Shown: positions 7,650 to 17,220, counted from the stretch's first letter. The stretch: DNA of 45,578 bases from Alphaproteobacteria bacterium (GCA_016792565.1 JAEUMK010000015.1:1-45578); one strand, 5' to 3'. Notes: generated by a model from the letters alone, not told the origin. Numbers and translations: made by a program.

Positions 7650-9917
7650 CTAGCCCAGCCTGGCGCCCGCCGCTTCGGCGACGCCGCGGAAGGCCTCGCG
7701 CAGCGAGTGGCCGGGATCGTCGAGGTGGCGCTCCAGGAAGGCGGCGAGCGGGGCGAGCGCGACCGAGCGGATCGCCATCTTCACCGGGCCGACGGCATGC
7801 GGCTGCATCGAGAGCTGGCGCACGCCGAGCGCCGCCAGGGCCAGGGCCTCGAGCGGCCGGCCCGCCATCTCGCCGCAGACCGCGAGCCCCTTGCCCGCTT
7901 CGTCCGCCGCATCGACGCAGGTCCGGATGAAGCGCAGGAAAGCGGGGCTGAGCGCGTCGTAGCGGTCGCCGAGCCGCGGATTGCCGCGATCGGAGGCGAA
8001 GAAGAACTGCATCAGATCGTTGGTGCCGAGCGAGATGAAGTCGGCGATGGCGAGCAGCGGCCTGAGACTCCAGCCGAGCGAGGGCACTTCCAGCATCGTG
8101 CCCGCCCGGACCGCGGCGGGCAGCGTCTTGCCGAGGCTGGCGGCGCGCGCCAGTTCGGCGTCGAGCAGCGCCCGGGCCTGCGCGAACTCGGCGACCTCGG
8201 CGATCATCGGGAACATGACGTTGAGGCTGCGCCCGGCCGCCGCCGCGATCATCGCGCGCAGCTGGTAGCGCAGCAGCGCCGGGCGATCGAGGCTGATGCG
8301 GATGGCGCGCCAGCCCATGGCGGGATTCTCCTCCGCCTCCATGTGCATGTAGGGCAGCACCTTGTCGCCGCCCAGATCGAGCGTGCGGAAGGTGACGGGC
8401 CGCGTCCCCGCCGCGGTGAGCACGCGCGCATAGAGATCGGTCTGCTGCCTGAGGCTCGGCAGCCGCGTCGTGATCATGAAGGGGAGTTCGGTTCGGAAGA
8501 GCCCGATCCCCGCCGCGCCCGTCTCGTCGAGATGCGGCAGGTCGACGGCAAGCCCCGCATTGAGGTTGAGCGCGACCGCGACCCCGTCCGCCGTTTCGGC
8601 CGGCGCGTCGCGCAGCGCCGCGAACTCCAGCTCGCGCTGCGCCATCACCGCCAGCTTGGCGCGGTAGGAGGCGACGACGTCGGCGGCGGGACGCAGATGG
8701 ACCTCGCCGCGCTCGCCGTCGACGATGATCGCATTGCCGCTGTCGGCCATGTCGACGAGATTGTCGATGCGGCCGACAAGGGGAATGCCGAGGGCCCGCG
8801 CGACGATGGCGACATGGCTGGTGGGCGAGCCCTCCTCCAGCACCACGGCCTTCAGCTTGGCGCGGTCGTAGTCGAGCAGTTCGGCCGGTCCCATGGCGCG
8901 GGCGATCAGCACCACATTGTCGGGCAGCAGCGCCCCGGCCGAGGTGTCGGCGAGACCGGCGAGGTGGCGCAGCAGCCGGTTGGCGAGATCGTCCAGATCG
9001 TGGGCGCGCTCGCGCAGATAGGGATCGGTATGGCGCATCAGCCGCGCCCGGGTTTCCGACTGCACGCGCTCGACCGCCGCCTCGGCGGTGAGGCCGGTGC
9101 CGATCGCCTCGCGCAGCCGCGTCAGCCAGCCCGAATCGTTGGCGAACATGCGGTAGGCTTCGAGCACTTCCTTGGTGTCGCCCAGGAGCTCCATGTCCTC
9201 GTGGTCGACCATCTCGTCGACCGAGGAGCGCAGCTCGGCGACCGCGGTCTCCAGCCGGACGCGCTCGACCTCGGGGTTCTCGGCGATCAGCCGTTCGACC
9301 TTGACGCGCGGCTCGTGCAGCACGACCTCGCCGATGGCGACGCCGTCGGCGATGGCGCTGCCCTTGGCGCGCCAGGGCCGGTCGCGGCGGATGCCGGTCT
9401 CCTCAAGCTCGGTCGGCGAGACCAGATCGCCCGAGGCGACCATCTCGGCCAGCACCATGGCGATGGTCTGCGCCGCCTCGACCTCCTCCTCGTCGTAGAG
9501 GCGGCGGGTCTTGTTCTGGACCACGATGACGCCGAGGCAGAGGCCGTCGCGCAGGATCGGCACGCCCATCAGGCTCTGGAACGGCTCTTCGCCGGTCTCG
9601 GGCAGGAAGACGAAGTTGGGATGGCTCTGGGCGTCCGGCAGGTTGAGCGGCCGGGCGTGCAGGGCGATGTCGCCGACCAGGCCCTCGCCCTTCTTCAGGC
9701 GGGTGTTGTGGACGGCCGCCTTGTTGAGGCCTTCGGTGGCGAACAGCTCCAGTTCGCCGCCATGGCGCATCAGGTAGATCGAGCAGACCTCGGCCACCAT
9801 GTTGGAGGCGATGAGGGTGACGATGCGGTCGAGCCGGTCCTGCGCGCTGGTCCGCTCCTGCATGATGTCGCGCAGGCGCCGGAGCAGCATCCGGGGATTG
9901 CCCGCCGCGGTGACCAT
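7650..9917 (-). CDS. ptsP: Phosphoenolpyruvate-protein phosphotransferase PtsP (EI-Ntr, GAF domain)
   Basis: A 755-residue first enzyme of the nitrogen phosphotransferase system, which passes phosphate from PEP to NPr and then EIIA-Ntr to tune nitrogen and potassium homeostasis. The N-terminal GAF domain spans about 10-160. The phospho-histidine is His368 in EEGSPTSHVAIVAR, and the C-terminal PEP-binding TIM barrel contains TLDLGGDK and SLGTNDLMQFFFASDR. The start MVTAAGNPRM at 9917 is preferred because the frame farther upstream runs into lysC. It lies 37 bases after lysC, an arrangement conserved in rhizobia. Confidence 0.95.
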   Translation of the reverse strand: MVTAAGNPRMLLRRLRDIMQERTSAQDRLDRIVTLIASNMVAEVCSIYLMRHGGELELFATEGLNKAAVHNTRLKKGEGLVGDIALHARPLNLPDAQSHPNFVFLPETGEEPFQSLMGVPILRDGLCLGVIVVQNKTRRLYDEEEVEAAQTIAMVLAEMVASGDLVSPTELEETGIRRDRPWRAKGSAIADGVAIGEVVLHEPRVKVERLIAENPEVERVRLETAVAELRSSVDEMVDHEDMELLGDTKEVLEAYRMFANDSGWLTRLREAIGTGLTAEAAVERVQSETRARLMRHTDPYLRERAHDLDDLANRLLRHLAGLADTSAGALLPDNVVLIARAMGPAELLDYDRAKLKAVVLEEGSPTSHVAIVARALGIPLVGRIDNLVDMADSGNAIIVDGERGEVHLRPAADVVASYRAKLAVMAQRELEFAALRDAPAETADGVAVALNLNAGLAVDLPHLDETGAAGIGLFRTELPFMITTRLPSLRQQTDLYARVLTAAGTRPVTFRTLDLGGDKVLPYMHMEAEENPAMGWRAIRISLDRPALLRYQLRAMIAAAAGRSLNVMFPMIAEVAEFAQARALLDAELARAASLGKTLPAAVRAGTMLEVPSLGWSLRPLLAIADFISLGTNDLMQFFFASDRGNPRLGDRYDALSPAFLRFIRTCVDAADEAGKGLAVCGEMAGRPLEALALAALGVRQLSMQPHAVGPVKMAIRSVALAPLAAFLERHLDDPGHSLREAFRGVAEAAGARLG

Positions 9918-9954
9918 CAGCCGCCCCCGGCGCGGGGTATGGGCTTCGCCCCGT

Positions 9955-11205
9955 TCATGCCTTGTCGAGGCCGTAGGCGGTGTGCAGCGCGCGCACCGCA
10001 AGCTCGGTGTATTCGGCGGCGATCAGCACCGAGACCTTGATCTCGGAAGTCGAGATCACCTGGATGTTGATGCCCTTTTCGGCCAGCGTCTTGAACATGG
10101 TCTGCGCGACGCCGGCATGGGTGCGCATGCCCACCCCGATGACCGAGACCTTGACGACGTTGGGATCGGTCGAGATGCGCTCGAAGCCGATGGCGGCGCG
10201 GTTGTCCTCCAGCACCTTCAGCGCGCGGTCGAAATCCGCCTTGCCGGTGGTGAAGGTCATGTCGGTTGTCTTGCCGTCGTCCGAGACGTTCTGGACGATC
10301 ATGTCGACATTGATGCCGGCGTCGGCCAGCGGCGAGAAGATCGAGGCGGCGACGCCGGGGCGGTCCGGCACGCGCACCAGCGTGATCTTGGCTTCGTCGC
10401 GGCTGTAGGCGACGCCGGTGACCAGCCTCTTCTCCATGATTTCGTCCTCATCGCAGACCAGCGTGCCGGGCAGGTTCTCGCCGGCCGATTCGTCGAAACT
10501 GGAAAGGACCTGCGTCCTCACCTTGTGGATCATCGCGACCTCGACCGAGCGGGTCTGGAGCACCTTGGCGCCCAGCGAGGCCATTTCCAGCATCTCCTCG
10601 TAGGAGACCTTGTCGAGCTTCTGCGCCTTTTCGACGATGCGCGGATCGGTCGTGTAGACGCCGTCGACGTCGGTATAGATGTCGCAGCGCTCGGCTCCCA
10701 GCGCCGCCGCCAGCGCCACCGCCGAGGTATCCGAGCCGCCGCGTCCCAGCGTGGTGACGCGCCCCTCCGGGCTCACCCCCTGGAAGCCGGCGACCACCGC
10801 GACGACGCCCTGGCCGAAGCGCTCGACGATGCCTTCGACGCCGATCTCGACGATCGAGGCCGAGCCGTGCACGCCGTCCGTCTTGATCGGCACCTGCCAG
10901 CCGGCCCACGAGCGGGCGGGCACGCCGATCGCGTCGAGCGCGACGGCGGTCAGGCCGGCCGTCACGTTCTCGCCGGTCGAGGCGATGGCGTCGTACTCGC
11001 GCGCGTCGTGCAGCGGCGACATCTCGCGGGTGAAGGCGACCAGCTTGTTGGTCTCGCCCGACATCGCCGAGACCACGACGGCGACGTCGTAGCCCAGTTC
11101 GACCTGGCGCTTGACCAGCCGCGCGACGGCGCGGATGCGCTCCACGCCGGCCACGGAGGTGCCGCCGAACTTCATCACGAGGCGGGGTTTCATCGAGGCG
11201 GACAT
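9955..11205 (-). CDS. lysC: Aspartate kinase
   Basis: A 416-residue enzyme that phosphorylates aspartate at the entry to lysine, threonine and methionine synthesis. The N-terminal kinase domain carries [11 protein letters not shown] and the block [19 protein letters not shown]. The C-terminal third contains paired ACT domains for feedback control ([20 protein letters not shown] and [20 protein letters not shown]). Start: MSAS at 11205 or MKPR at 11193; neither has a strong ribosome site. It probably forms an operon with ptsP and is divergent from ubiG. Confidence 0.95.
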   Translation of the reverse strand: MSASMKPRLVMKFGGTSVAGVERIRAVARLVKRQVELGYDVAVVVSAMSGETNKLVAFTREMSPLHDAREYDAIASTGENVTAGLTAVALDAIGVPARSWAGWQVPIKTDGVHGSASIVEIGVEGIVERFGQGVVAVVAGFQGVSPEGRVTTLGRGGSDTSAVALAAALGAERCDIYTDVDGVYTTDPRIVEKAQKLDKVSYEEMLEMASLGAKVLQTRSVEVAMIHKVRTQVLSSFDESAGENLPGTLVCDEDEIMEKRLVTGVAYSRDEAKITLVRVPDRPGVAASIFSPLADAGINVDMIVQNVSDDGKTTDMTFTTGKADFDRALKVLEDNRAAIGFERISTDPNVVKVSVIGVGMRTHAGVAQTMFKTLAEKGINIQVISTSEIKVSVLIAAEYTELAVRALHTAYGLDKA

Positions 11206-11326
11206 CGGCGGCGGCGGCGGGTTTCTCAAGGGGTCGGGAGGCGGCAAGGCGATACAGGCCGCACCCCCCGGTGGCAACACAAAACAGGCGGTTGGCGCGG
11301 CGGCCCGGCCGCCTTACATAGGCGCC

Positions 11327-12094
11327 ATGACCGCCGTCCCCGCAGAAGCGCCGCACGCCGGCCGCTCGACCGTCGATGCCGCCGATGTCGCGCGCTTCAG
11401 CGCCATCGCCGCCGAATGGTGGGACGAGACCGGCAAGTTTCGTCCGCTGCACCGCTTCAACCCGGTGCGGCTGGCCTATATCCGCGAGAAGGCGCTCGCC
11501 CGCTTCGGCCGCGACGGCGCCGCGCGGCGGCCGTTCGAGGGCCTCGCCCTGCTCGACATCGGCTGCGGCGGCGGCCTGCTGAGCGAGCCGATGGCCCGCC
11601 TCGGCTTCGCCGTCACCGGGGCCGACGCCTCGGAGCGCAATATCGGCACCGCCAGCGCCCACGCCGCCGAGCAGGGCCTCGCCATCGACTACCGGGCGAC
11701 CACCGCCGAGGCGCTGGCCGCCGCCGGCGAGCGCTTCGACGTGATCCTCAACATGGAGGTCGTCGAGCACGTCGCCGACGTGAAGCTGTTCATGGACAGC
11801 TGCGCCGCCCTGCTGAAGCCCGGCGGCATGATGGTGGTCGCCACGCTCAACCGGACGATGAAGGCCTGGGCGCTGGCCATCGTCGGCGCCGAATATGTCC
11901 TGGGCTGGCTGCCGCGCGGCACCCATGACTGGGCGAAGTTCGTCACCCCGGCCGAGCTGAAGGCGGCGCTGACCGCCGCGGGGCTCGAGGTCGCCGACCT
12001 CACCGGCGTCGCCTACAACCCGCTCGCCGACAGCTGGCGGCGCTCGGCCGATACCGGCGTCAACTATCTCGCGCTCGCGGTGAAGCCGGCATGA
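11327..12094 (+). CDS. ubiG: Ubiquinone biosynthesis O-methyltransferase UbiG
   Basis: A 255-residue SAM-dependent enzyme performing the two O-methylations of ubiquinone synthesis. Motif I is [14 protein letters not shown] (DIGCGGG at 77-83). The family features [16 protein letters not shown] near the start and [10 protein letters not shown] are present. The start [10 protein letters not shown] at 11327 gives a normal family length, and the open frame upstream overlaps lysC in antisense. Its stop overlaps the next start by 4 bases (ATGA), so the two genes are coupled. Confidence 0.95.
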   Translation: MTAVPAEAPHAGRSTVDAADVARFSAIAAEWWDETGKFRPLHRFNPVRLAYIREKALARFGRDGAARRPFEGLALLDIGCGGGLLSEPMARLGFAVTGADASERNIGTASAHAAEQGLAIDYRATTAEALAAAGERFDVILNMEVVEHVADVKLFMDSCAALLKPGGMMVVATLNRTMKAWALAIVGAEYVLGWLPRGTHDWAKFVTPAELKAALTAAGLEVADLTGVAYNPLADSWRRSADTGVNYLALAVKPA

Positions 12095-12858
12095 ACTACG
12101 GCTCGCCGCTGCCCCCGCCGCCGCCGCCCACCTTCGGCGAGCGGCTCCGCCGGGGCCTGCGCTTCTACGGCCTGATCGCCTTCATCATCGTGCTGTGGGC
12201 GGGATCGAGCCTCTTCATCGCGCCGGTGGTGCGCTGGGGGCTCGACATCGCCGGCGGCCTGATCGAGCGGCACGTCGCGCTGTCGCACGAGGCCTACCTG
12301 CTGGATCTGCACCTGCAGATCCCCTGCGAGGCGCTGGAGACGCTGCCCATCGGCTGCGACGGGACCGAGGCCGACGGACCGGTGCGCTACGGTCCCGCCA
12401 CGGTGCTCTATTTCTGGGGCGCGCTGCCCGACATGGCGGGGCTCGACTATCGCCGCCGCGAGCTGGAGCAACTGCCCGACAGCGAATGGGAAGGCGCCTT
12501 CTACACGCTGCAGAAGAGCTTCGGCCGCCTGCCGGTCGACGACGCGGCGCTGGCGCTGGCGCGCGGCGAGATGGCGGCCTACGGCGCCTATGGCGAGCGC
12601 ACCCTGCCGGGCGGCGTGCTGGTGATCGAATCCGCCGAGGGCAGCGCCGCGAAGTCGGGCAATTTCTACGCCGTCTACCAGCGCAACGACGGCCTGAAGA
12701 TCGCCGCCGCCTGCTTCGGCACCATCTGCAAGGTGCTGCAGGCGCCGTGGCGCGAGGGCTTCGCCTACGGCCTGACCGTCAACAAGCGCTATGCCGCCGA
12801 GCTGCCCGCCATCGACGCCGCGGTGCGCGCCCGGCTCGACGGTTTCGTGATCGACTAG
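12091..12858 (+). CDS. Single-pass membrane protein of unknown function (255 aa)
   Basis: Starts with a proline run ([15 protein letters not shown]) and has one clear membrane segment at about 24-46 ([21 protein letters not shown]). The rest is a soluble domain with cysteines near 79, 88 and in ACFGTICKV. No known motif was recognised. Translational coupling to ubiG (ATGA overlap) suggests co-expression, not necessarily a ubiquinone role. It is convergent with hisI, the two stops sharing CTAG at 12855-12858. Confidence 0.7.
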   Translation: MNYGSPLPPPPPPTFGERLRRGLRFYGLIAFIIVLWAGSSLFIAPVVRWGLDIAGGLIERHVALSHEAYLLDLHLQIPCEALETLPIGCDGTEADGPVRYGPATVLYFWGALPDMAGLDYRRRELEQLPDSEWEGAFYTLQKSFGRLPVDDAALALARGEMAAYGAYGERTLPGGVLVIESAEGSAAKSGNFYAVYQRNDGLKIAAACFGTICKVLQAPWREGFAYGLTVNKRYAAELPAIDAAVRARLDGFVID

Positions 12859-13238
12859 CCGACCCGCTCCAGGCGTCCCTCCGGCGAGCGCACCGCGCGG
12901 TAGAAGCAGGAATGCGCGCCGGTATGGCAGGCCGGGCCGGTCTGCTCGACCTGCAGCCACACCGCGTCCTGGTCGCAGTCGATGCGCAGCTCGACCACCT
13001 TCTGCGTGTGGCCGGAGGTCTCGCCCTTGCGCCACAGCGCGCCGCGCGAGCGCGACCAGTACCAGGCATCGCCGCTCTCGATCGTCAGCCGCAGCGCCGC
13101 CTCGTTCATGTGCGCCACCATCAGCAGCGCGCCGCTGCCGGCTTCGGTGACGACGGCGGTGATGAGGCCGGACGCATCGAAGCGCGGCATCAGGTCGAGG
13201 CCGTTTTCGCGCGCGGCGCTGTCGGAGGACGAGGTCAT
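12855..13238 (-). CDS. hisI: Phosphoribosyl-AMP cyclohydrolase
   Basis: A 127-residue zinc enzyme opening the purine ring of PR-AMP in histidine synthesis, third step. Motifs are [21 protein letters not shown], the metal and catalytic cysteines in [20 protein letters not shown], and the final C in SCFYR. It is the monofunctional form, without the PR-ATP pyrophosphatase domain. ATG at 13238 (MTSSSDS) is chosen over a GTG at 13247. No other his genes are nearby. Confidence 0.95.
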   Translation of the reverse strand: MTSSSDSAARENGLDLMPRFDASGLITAVVTEAGSGALLMVAHMNEAALRLTIESGDAWYWSRSRGALWRKGETSGHTQKVVELRIDCDQDAVWLQVEQTGPACHTGAHSCFYRAVRSPEGRLERVG

Positions 13239-13323
13239 GGGCGTCACCGGTTCTGGACCGCTCCGTTTGCCACACTCGGCCGCGAGCGGCTATCCATGAT
13301 GTCCATGCGAAGGGGGGCGCCCG

Positions 13324-13803
13324 ATGAGCGATGCAGAAAGACCCGACATTCCCGCCCTCGCCGCACGGCTGCATGACGGCCATCTCGACAAGGCCGGGGC
13401 GCCCTACGTGACGCATCTGGCGCGCGTCGCGGCGATCCTGAAGCGGCGCTGGCCGCAGGCGAGCGCCGACGAGGTGGCGGCGGCCTGGCTGCACGACGCC
13501 CTGGAAGACACCGCGGCCGACGAGGCCGCCCTCGTCGCCGAGGGCGTGAGCGCCGAGACGGTCCGCATCGTCCGCGCGGTGACGCGGCCCGAGGGCAGCG
13601 ACTATCTCGCCTGGATCGCCGCCCTGGCCGACAGCGGCGACATCGCCGTGCTGCGGGTGAAGCTGGCGGACAACGAGGACAATCGCGATCCGGCGCGGGT
13701 CGCGGCCCTGCCCGGCGCGGCGGAGCGGGTGGCGACGCGCTACGAGCCGGCGCGGGCGCTGCTGGAGGACGGGCTCGCCAGGGCGATGGCGCGCCGGCGC
13801 TAG
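13324..13803 (+). CDS. HD domain phosphohydrolase, MESH1/SpoT-like
   Basis: A 159-residue single-domain protein with the metal-binding HD pattern: H34-type histidine in GAPYVTHLARVAAIL, AAWLHDALED with the HD pair, and the distal Asp in VKLADNEDN. This spacing is that of the (p)ppGpp-hydrolase part of RelA/SpoT proteins and stand-alone MESH1-type enzymes. The substrate is therefore plausibly a nucleotide polyphosphate, but this is inferred. ATG at 13324 follows AAGGGGGG. It is convergent with DUF1178, the stops sharing CTAG at 13800-13803. Confidence 0.85.
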   Translation: MSDAERPDIPALAARLHDGHLDKAGAPYVTHLARVAAILKRRWPQASADEVAAAWLHDALEDTAADEAALVAEGVSAETVRIVRAVTRPEGSDYLAWIAALADSGDIAVLRVKLADNEDNRDPARVAALPGAAERVATRYEPARALLEDGLARAMARRR

Positions 13804-14213
13804 GCGTCGCCGAGCGGCACCCAGGGAATGCGCGCGGTCTGAATGCCCTCCTCGCGCAGCGCCTCGACGTCGCCCGGCGTCGCGTCGCCGTAGATCGGGC
13901 GGTCGTCGGCCTCGCCGTGATGAATGGCCCGGGCCTCCTCGGCGAAGCGCTCGCCGACATGCTCGCCGGTGCGCTCCACATGGCGGCGCAGCTTGACCAG
14001 CATCTGGCGCATCTGCGCCGGGTCCGGCATCGCATCGGCGCCGGACGCGCGGGTCGCCACCGACGGCGCCATCGGCGCCTTGGAAATCTTCCGGGAATTG
14101 CAGACCGGACAGGCGACGCGGCCCTTCGCGACCTCGGCCTCATAGGCCGAGGAGGAGGCGAACCAGCCTTCGAAGCGATGCTTCTTCCGGCACTCGAGGT
14201 CGTACCTGATCAT
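13800..14213 (-). CDS. DUF1178 family protein
   Basis: A 137-residue protein starting MIRYDLECRKKHRFEGWF with a CPVC pair at about 35-38. Cys8 and His12 with that pair make a likely zinc ribbon. The C-terminal half contains RHVERTGEHVGERFAEEARAIH, typical of DUF1178. Function unknown. It is the last member of the minus-strand set ComF, glutaredoxin, nitrilase, DUF1178, which recurs in alphaproteobacteria, with a 102-base gap after the nitrilase. Confidence 0.9.
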   Translation of the reverse strand: MIRYDLECRKKHRFEGWFASSSAYEAEVAKGRVACPVCNSRKISKAPMAPSVATRASGADAMPDPAQMRQMLVKLRRHVERTGEHVGERFAEEARAIHHGEADDRPIYGDATPGDVEALREEGIQTARIPWVPLGDA

Positions 14214-14315
14214 GGCGGACTCAAGCCTGCGCGCGCACCGATGAAATTTCCATGACTGCGAACATGGGGCCGATGCTGCGCCGCGGCAAGAGCGGCGGGA
14301 CCGCCGGCCCGTCCG

Positions 14316-15134
14316 TCAGGCGAACGGGCGGTCGTGGGTGAGCGAGGGGATGCGGCCGCGCACCGTCGCCACCTCGGCCGGGTCGATGTCGGCGACGATG
14401 ACGCAGGGATCGGTTCCGGCCTCGGCCAGGATCTCGCCCCACGGGCCGACGATGAGGCTGTGGCCGAAGGTCTGGCGGCCGTTGGCGTGACGCCCGCCCT
14501 GGGCGGCCGAGATGACGAAGGCGCCGGTCTCGATCGCCCGGGCGCGCTGGAGGATGTGCCAGTGCGCCTCGCCCGTCGTCCTGGTGAAGGCGGCGGGGAT
14601 GGCGATGAAGGCGCAGCCCGCCTTGGCGAGCGCCCGGTAGAGATGGGGAAAGCGGATGTCGTAGCATATCGAAAGCCCGAGCCGCCCCCAGGGCAGATCG
14701 ACGGCGGCAAGCCGTCCGCCCGGCGCGACGGTGGCGCTTTCCTTGTAGTCCTCGCCGTTCGCGAGCTGCACGTCGAACAGGTGGATCTTGTCGTAGGACG
14801 CGGCGATCGCGCCCTTCGGGTCGATCACGTAGGCGCGGTTGGCGACCTTGCCGGGCCCGACCTTGATGGCGAGCGAGCCGACATGCAGCCAGATGCCGAG
14901 TTCGGCGGCGAGGGCGCGGAAGGCGGGCAGCGCCGGATCGTCGGCCTCGGCGAAGGTCAGCTCGAACTTCGCGCCGCCGTCGGGGGCCATCAGGCAGGTG
15001 TTCTCGGGCGTCTGCACATAGTGCGCGCCCTGCGCCGCCGCCTCGCGGATCAGCGCCGAGGCGTCGCGGATGTTCTCCGCCATGTCGTCGCTGGAGCGCA
15101 GCTGCACGCAGGCCGCGCGAAAGGTCCCGGCCAT
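14316..15134 (-). CDS. Carbon-nitrogen hydrolase, Nit1/Nit2-like amidase
   Basis: A 272-residue nitrilase-superfamily enzyme with the full triad: Glu44 in QTPENT, Lys116 in YDKIHLFD and Cys157 in SICYDIRFP. DVQL and the KIHLFD context are those of the Nit1/Nit2 branch, whose members deaminate by-products such as deaminated glutathione or omega-amidase substrates. The neighbouring glutaredoxin makes a glutathione-repair role attractive, but this is inference. The start at 15134 lies 3 bases after the glutaredoxin stop. Confidence 0.9.
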   Translation of the reverse strand: MAGTFRAACVQLRSSDDMAENIRDASALIREAAAQGAHYVQTPENTCLMAPDGGAKFELTFAEADDPALPAFRALAAELGIWLHVGSLAIKVGPGKVANRAYVIDPKGAIAASYDKIHLFDVQLANGEDYKESATVAPGGRLAAVDLPWGRLGLSICYDIRFPHLYRALAKAGCAFIAIPAAFTRTTGEAHWHILQRARAIETGAFVISAAQGGRHANGRQTFGHSLIVGPWGEILAEAGTDPCVIVADIDPAEVATVRGRIPSLTHDRPFA

Positions 15135-15137
15135 TGC

Positions 15138-15398
15138 CTAGCCCGCCAGCAGCGCGTCGAGGCGGCCGGCCCGGTCGAGCGCCTGGAGATCGTCGCAGCC
15201 GCCGACATGGGCGTCGCCGATCCAGATCTGCGGGACGGTGTGGCGGCCGGCCTTCGCCTCCATCTCGGCGCGCAGCCTGCCGTCCATCGTCACGTCGATT
15301 TCCTCGAACGGCGCGCCCTTGGCGGCGAGCAGCGCCTTGGCGCGGTGGCAATAGGGACACCAGGCGGTGGTGTAGATCGTGACCGGCTTCATGATCAT
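15138..15398 (-). CDS. grxC: Glutaredoxin 3
   Basis: An 86-residue dithiol glutaredoxin reducing disulfides with glutathione. The active site is CPYC at 14-17, with TVPQIWIGDAHVGG (cis-Pro and glutathione-binding GG) and the final helix LQALDRAGRLDALL. The ATG at 15398 is chosen because it overlaps the comF stop as ATGA; an alternative ATG lies at 15392. The gene sits between comF and the nitrilase in a tightly packed operon. Confidence 0.95.
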   Translation of the reverse strand: MIMKPVTIYTTAWCPYCHRAKALLAAKGAPFEEIDVTMDGRLRAEMEAKAGRHTVPQIWIGDAHVGGCDDLQALDRAGRLDALLAG

Positions 15399-16171
15399 GC
15401 CAATATAGGCGCTTCCTCCGGCCGCACAACGCGGGCCAGCGTCAGGGCGCTCACCTCGCGCGCCCCGGCCCGCAGCAGGGCGCGCGCCGCCGCCTCCAGC
15501 GTCGCGCCGGTGGTCATCACGTCGTCGACCAGCAGCACCGATTTGCCGCCCAGCGCCCAGGCCGCGCCGCGCCGCACCGCGAACGCCCCCTGCACGTTGC
15601 GCCGGCGGGCCCGCGCCGAGACCATCGCGCCCTGGCTGGGCGTCGGCCGCGTCCGCGTCAGGGCGTCGGCGAGAACCCTCTTGCCGGTTCGCCTGGCGAG
15701 CGCGTTCGCCAGCACCGCCGCCTGATTGTAGCGCCGGGCCAGCAGCCGCCAGCGATGCAGCGGCACCGGCACGACGAGGTCGGCGGCGGCGAGAAGATCG
15801 GCCCCGGCCCGGGCCATCCAGGCGGCGAAGGCAGGAGCGTAGTCGGTGCGGTCGCCGTGCTTGAAGCGCAGCACGAGGTCGCGCGCCGTGTCGTAGCGGA
15901 AGACCGCCCTGGCGCGGGCGAAGGCGGGCGGCCGGGCGAGGCAGGCGGCGCATTCGGTGTCGCCCGCGAAACCGGCCTCCAGCGGGATGCCGCAGCGCCG
16001 GCAGGCCGCCGCGTCGATGAAGTCCGTCGCCTCCCAGCATGGCGTGCAGAGCGCCCCGGCGGCCCCCGTCTCGGCCCCGCAGCCCAGGCACTGGGGCGGG
16101 AACAGCGCGTCGGCCAGCCCCGTTCCGGCGCGGGCGAGCCTCGCCAACCAGGCCGGACGCGGGCTATCCAT
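15395..16171 (-). CDS. comF: ComF family phosphoribosyltransferase-like protein
   Basis: A 258-residue protein. The N-terminal zinc part has four Cys pairs (CLGC 28-31, CTPC 42-45, CRRC 57-60, CAAC 74-77), followed by a phosphoribosyltransferase domain with VPLHRWRLLARRYNQ and the PRPP loop VLLVDDVMTTGAT. ComF homologues are linked to DNA uptake in some bacteria, but their role in alphaproteobacteria is unclear. ATG at 16171 (MDSPRP) is only 7 bases from the divergent start at 16179; ATG at 16180 is also possible. First gene of the ComF-Grx-nitrilase set. Confidence 0.9.
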   Translation of the reverse strand: MDSPRPAWLARLARAGTGLADALFPPQCLGCGAETGAAGALCTPCWEATDFIDAAACRRCGIPLEAGFAGDTECAACLARPPAFARARAVFRYDTARDLVLRFKHGDRTDYAPAFAAWMARAGADLLAAADLVVPVPLHRWRLLARRYNQAAVLANALARRTGKRVLADALTRTRPTPSQGAMVSARARRRNVQGAFAVRRGAAWALGGKSVLLVDDVMTTGATLEAAARALLRAGAREVSALTLARVVRPEEAPILA

Positions 16172-16178
16172 GGCGCGC

Positions 16179-17051
16179 ATGAGCGACGAGCCTAGCCCAT
16201 CCCGGCGCGACCGCGAGGCCGCGCCCCCGCGACTTTTCGACCGTCCCCTGCGGCGGCGCCGGGCGGCGCGCATGGCCGCCGTCTTCCCGGCGCACGACGT
16301 GCTGCACGCCTATGCGGCGGACCTCGCGGCGGAGAAGCTGATGGACGTCGCCCGTCCCTTCGCCCGGGCCCTCGTCTGGGGCGACCGCGGCCGGCATCTG
16401 GAGGCCCGCCTGCCGCCGGGCAAGATCGCCCAGCTGGTCCATGCCGGGCCGGACGAGGATGCCGAGGCCTCGCCGTGGCTGGGCGGCGACTTCGACCTGG
16501 TGGTCAGCCTGCTCGATCTCCATGCCGCCAACGATCCGGTCGGGGCGCTGGTCCAGGCGGGCGCGGCGCTGAAGCCGGACGGTCTGTTCCTCGGCGTCAT
16601 GTTCGGGGCCGAGACGCTCAACGAGCTGCGCGCCGCTCTGGCCGACGCCGAGATCGAGGCGGGCGGCCTGTCGCCGCGGGTCTTCCCCTTCGCCGACGTG
16701 CGCGACGCCGGCGCGCTGCTGCAACGGGCGGGCTTCGCGCTGCCGGTCGCCGACGCCGACCGGCTGACGATCCGCTACGGCGACCCGCTCAGGCTGCTGG
16801 CGGATCTGAGGGGCGCGGGGGAGTCCAACGTGCTGACCGCGCGGCGGCGCTCGTTCCTGGCGCGGGGGACGCTGATGCGGGCGCTGGCGCTCTATGCCGA
16901 ACGGCACGGCGGGCCGGACGGGCGGGTGCCGGCGACCTTCGCCTTCGTCACGCTGACGGGCTGGCGGCCGCACGAGAGCCAGCCGCAGCCGCTGAAGCCA
17001 GGCTCGGCCCGGATGCGGCTGGAGGACGCGCTGAAGTCCCGGCCTAGTTGA
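16179..17051 (+). CDS. Methyltransferase-fold protein, NDUFAF5/BioC-like
   Basis: A 290-residue protein with the conserved opening [17 protein letters not shown] of the family that includes the mitochondrial complex I factor NDUFAF5. The DLVVSLLDLHAANDPVGALV, LKPDGLFLGVMFG and GFALPVADADRLTIRY blocks are clear. However, the usual SAM-binding Gly-rich motif I is replaced by RALVWGDRGRHLEARL, so SAM binding may be weakened or changed. The start at 16179 is supported by family homology from residue 14 on. It overlaps the pilin gene end-to-end by 8 bases. Confidence 0.8.
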   Translation: MSDEPSPSRRDREAAPPRLFDRPLRRRRAARMAAVFPAHDVLHAYAADLAAEKLMDVARPFARALVWGDRGRHLEARLPPGKIAQLVHAGPDEDAEASPWLGGDFDLVVSLLDLHAANDPVGALVQAGAALKPDGLFLGVMFGAETLNELRAALADAEIEAGGLSPRVFPFADVRDAGALLQRAGFALPVADADRLTIRYGDPLRLLADLRGAGESNVLTARRRSFLARGTLMRALALYAERHGGPDGRVPATFAFVTLTGWRPHESQPQPLKPGSARMRLEDALKSRPS

Positions 17052-17220
17052 AGGCGGCGAGGACCACGTCGTAGAAATCGGTGATCAGCGTCGTGCCGAG
17101 AAGCTGGATCGACGAAATCACCGCCAGGGCGATGAAGGTCGCGATCAGGCCGTACTCGATGGCCGTGGTGCCTGCCTCGTCGCGGCCGAAGCGGCGGACG
17201 ACATTCATCAACTTCTTCAT
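17044..17220 (-). CDS. Flp-type IVb pilin
   Basis: A 58-residue prepilin: basic leader MKKLMNVVRRFGRDEAG, cleavage expected after Gly17, Glu22 at +5 of the mature form, and a hydrophobic helix (IEYGLIATFIALAVISSIQLL). These are the hallmarks of Flp pilins assembled by Tad machinery at the cell surface. The start codon overlaps the mutT stop as ATGA, with GAGGGGGCG upstream. No tad or cpa genes are in the window, so it is an orphan here and its coupling to mutT is odd. Confidence 0.9.
   Translation of the reverse strand: MKKLMNVVRRFGRDEAGTTAIEYGLIATFIALAVISSIQLLGTTLITDFYDVVLAAFN

Noticed and set aside
7707-10040. A 777-codon plus-strand open frame
   Set aside because: Antisense to ptsP throughout, with shadow-type composition (runs of His, Arg, Gly and Asp) and no domain.
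9799-11928. A 709-codon plus-strand open frame
   Set aside because: Antisense to lysC, then out of frame over ubiG; both real genes have complete family motifs.
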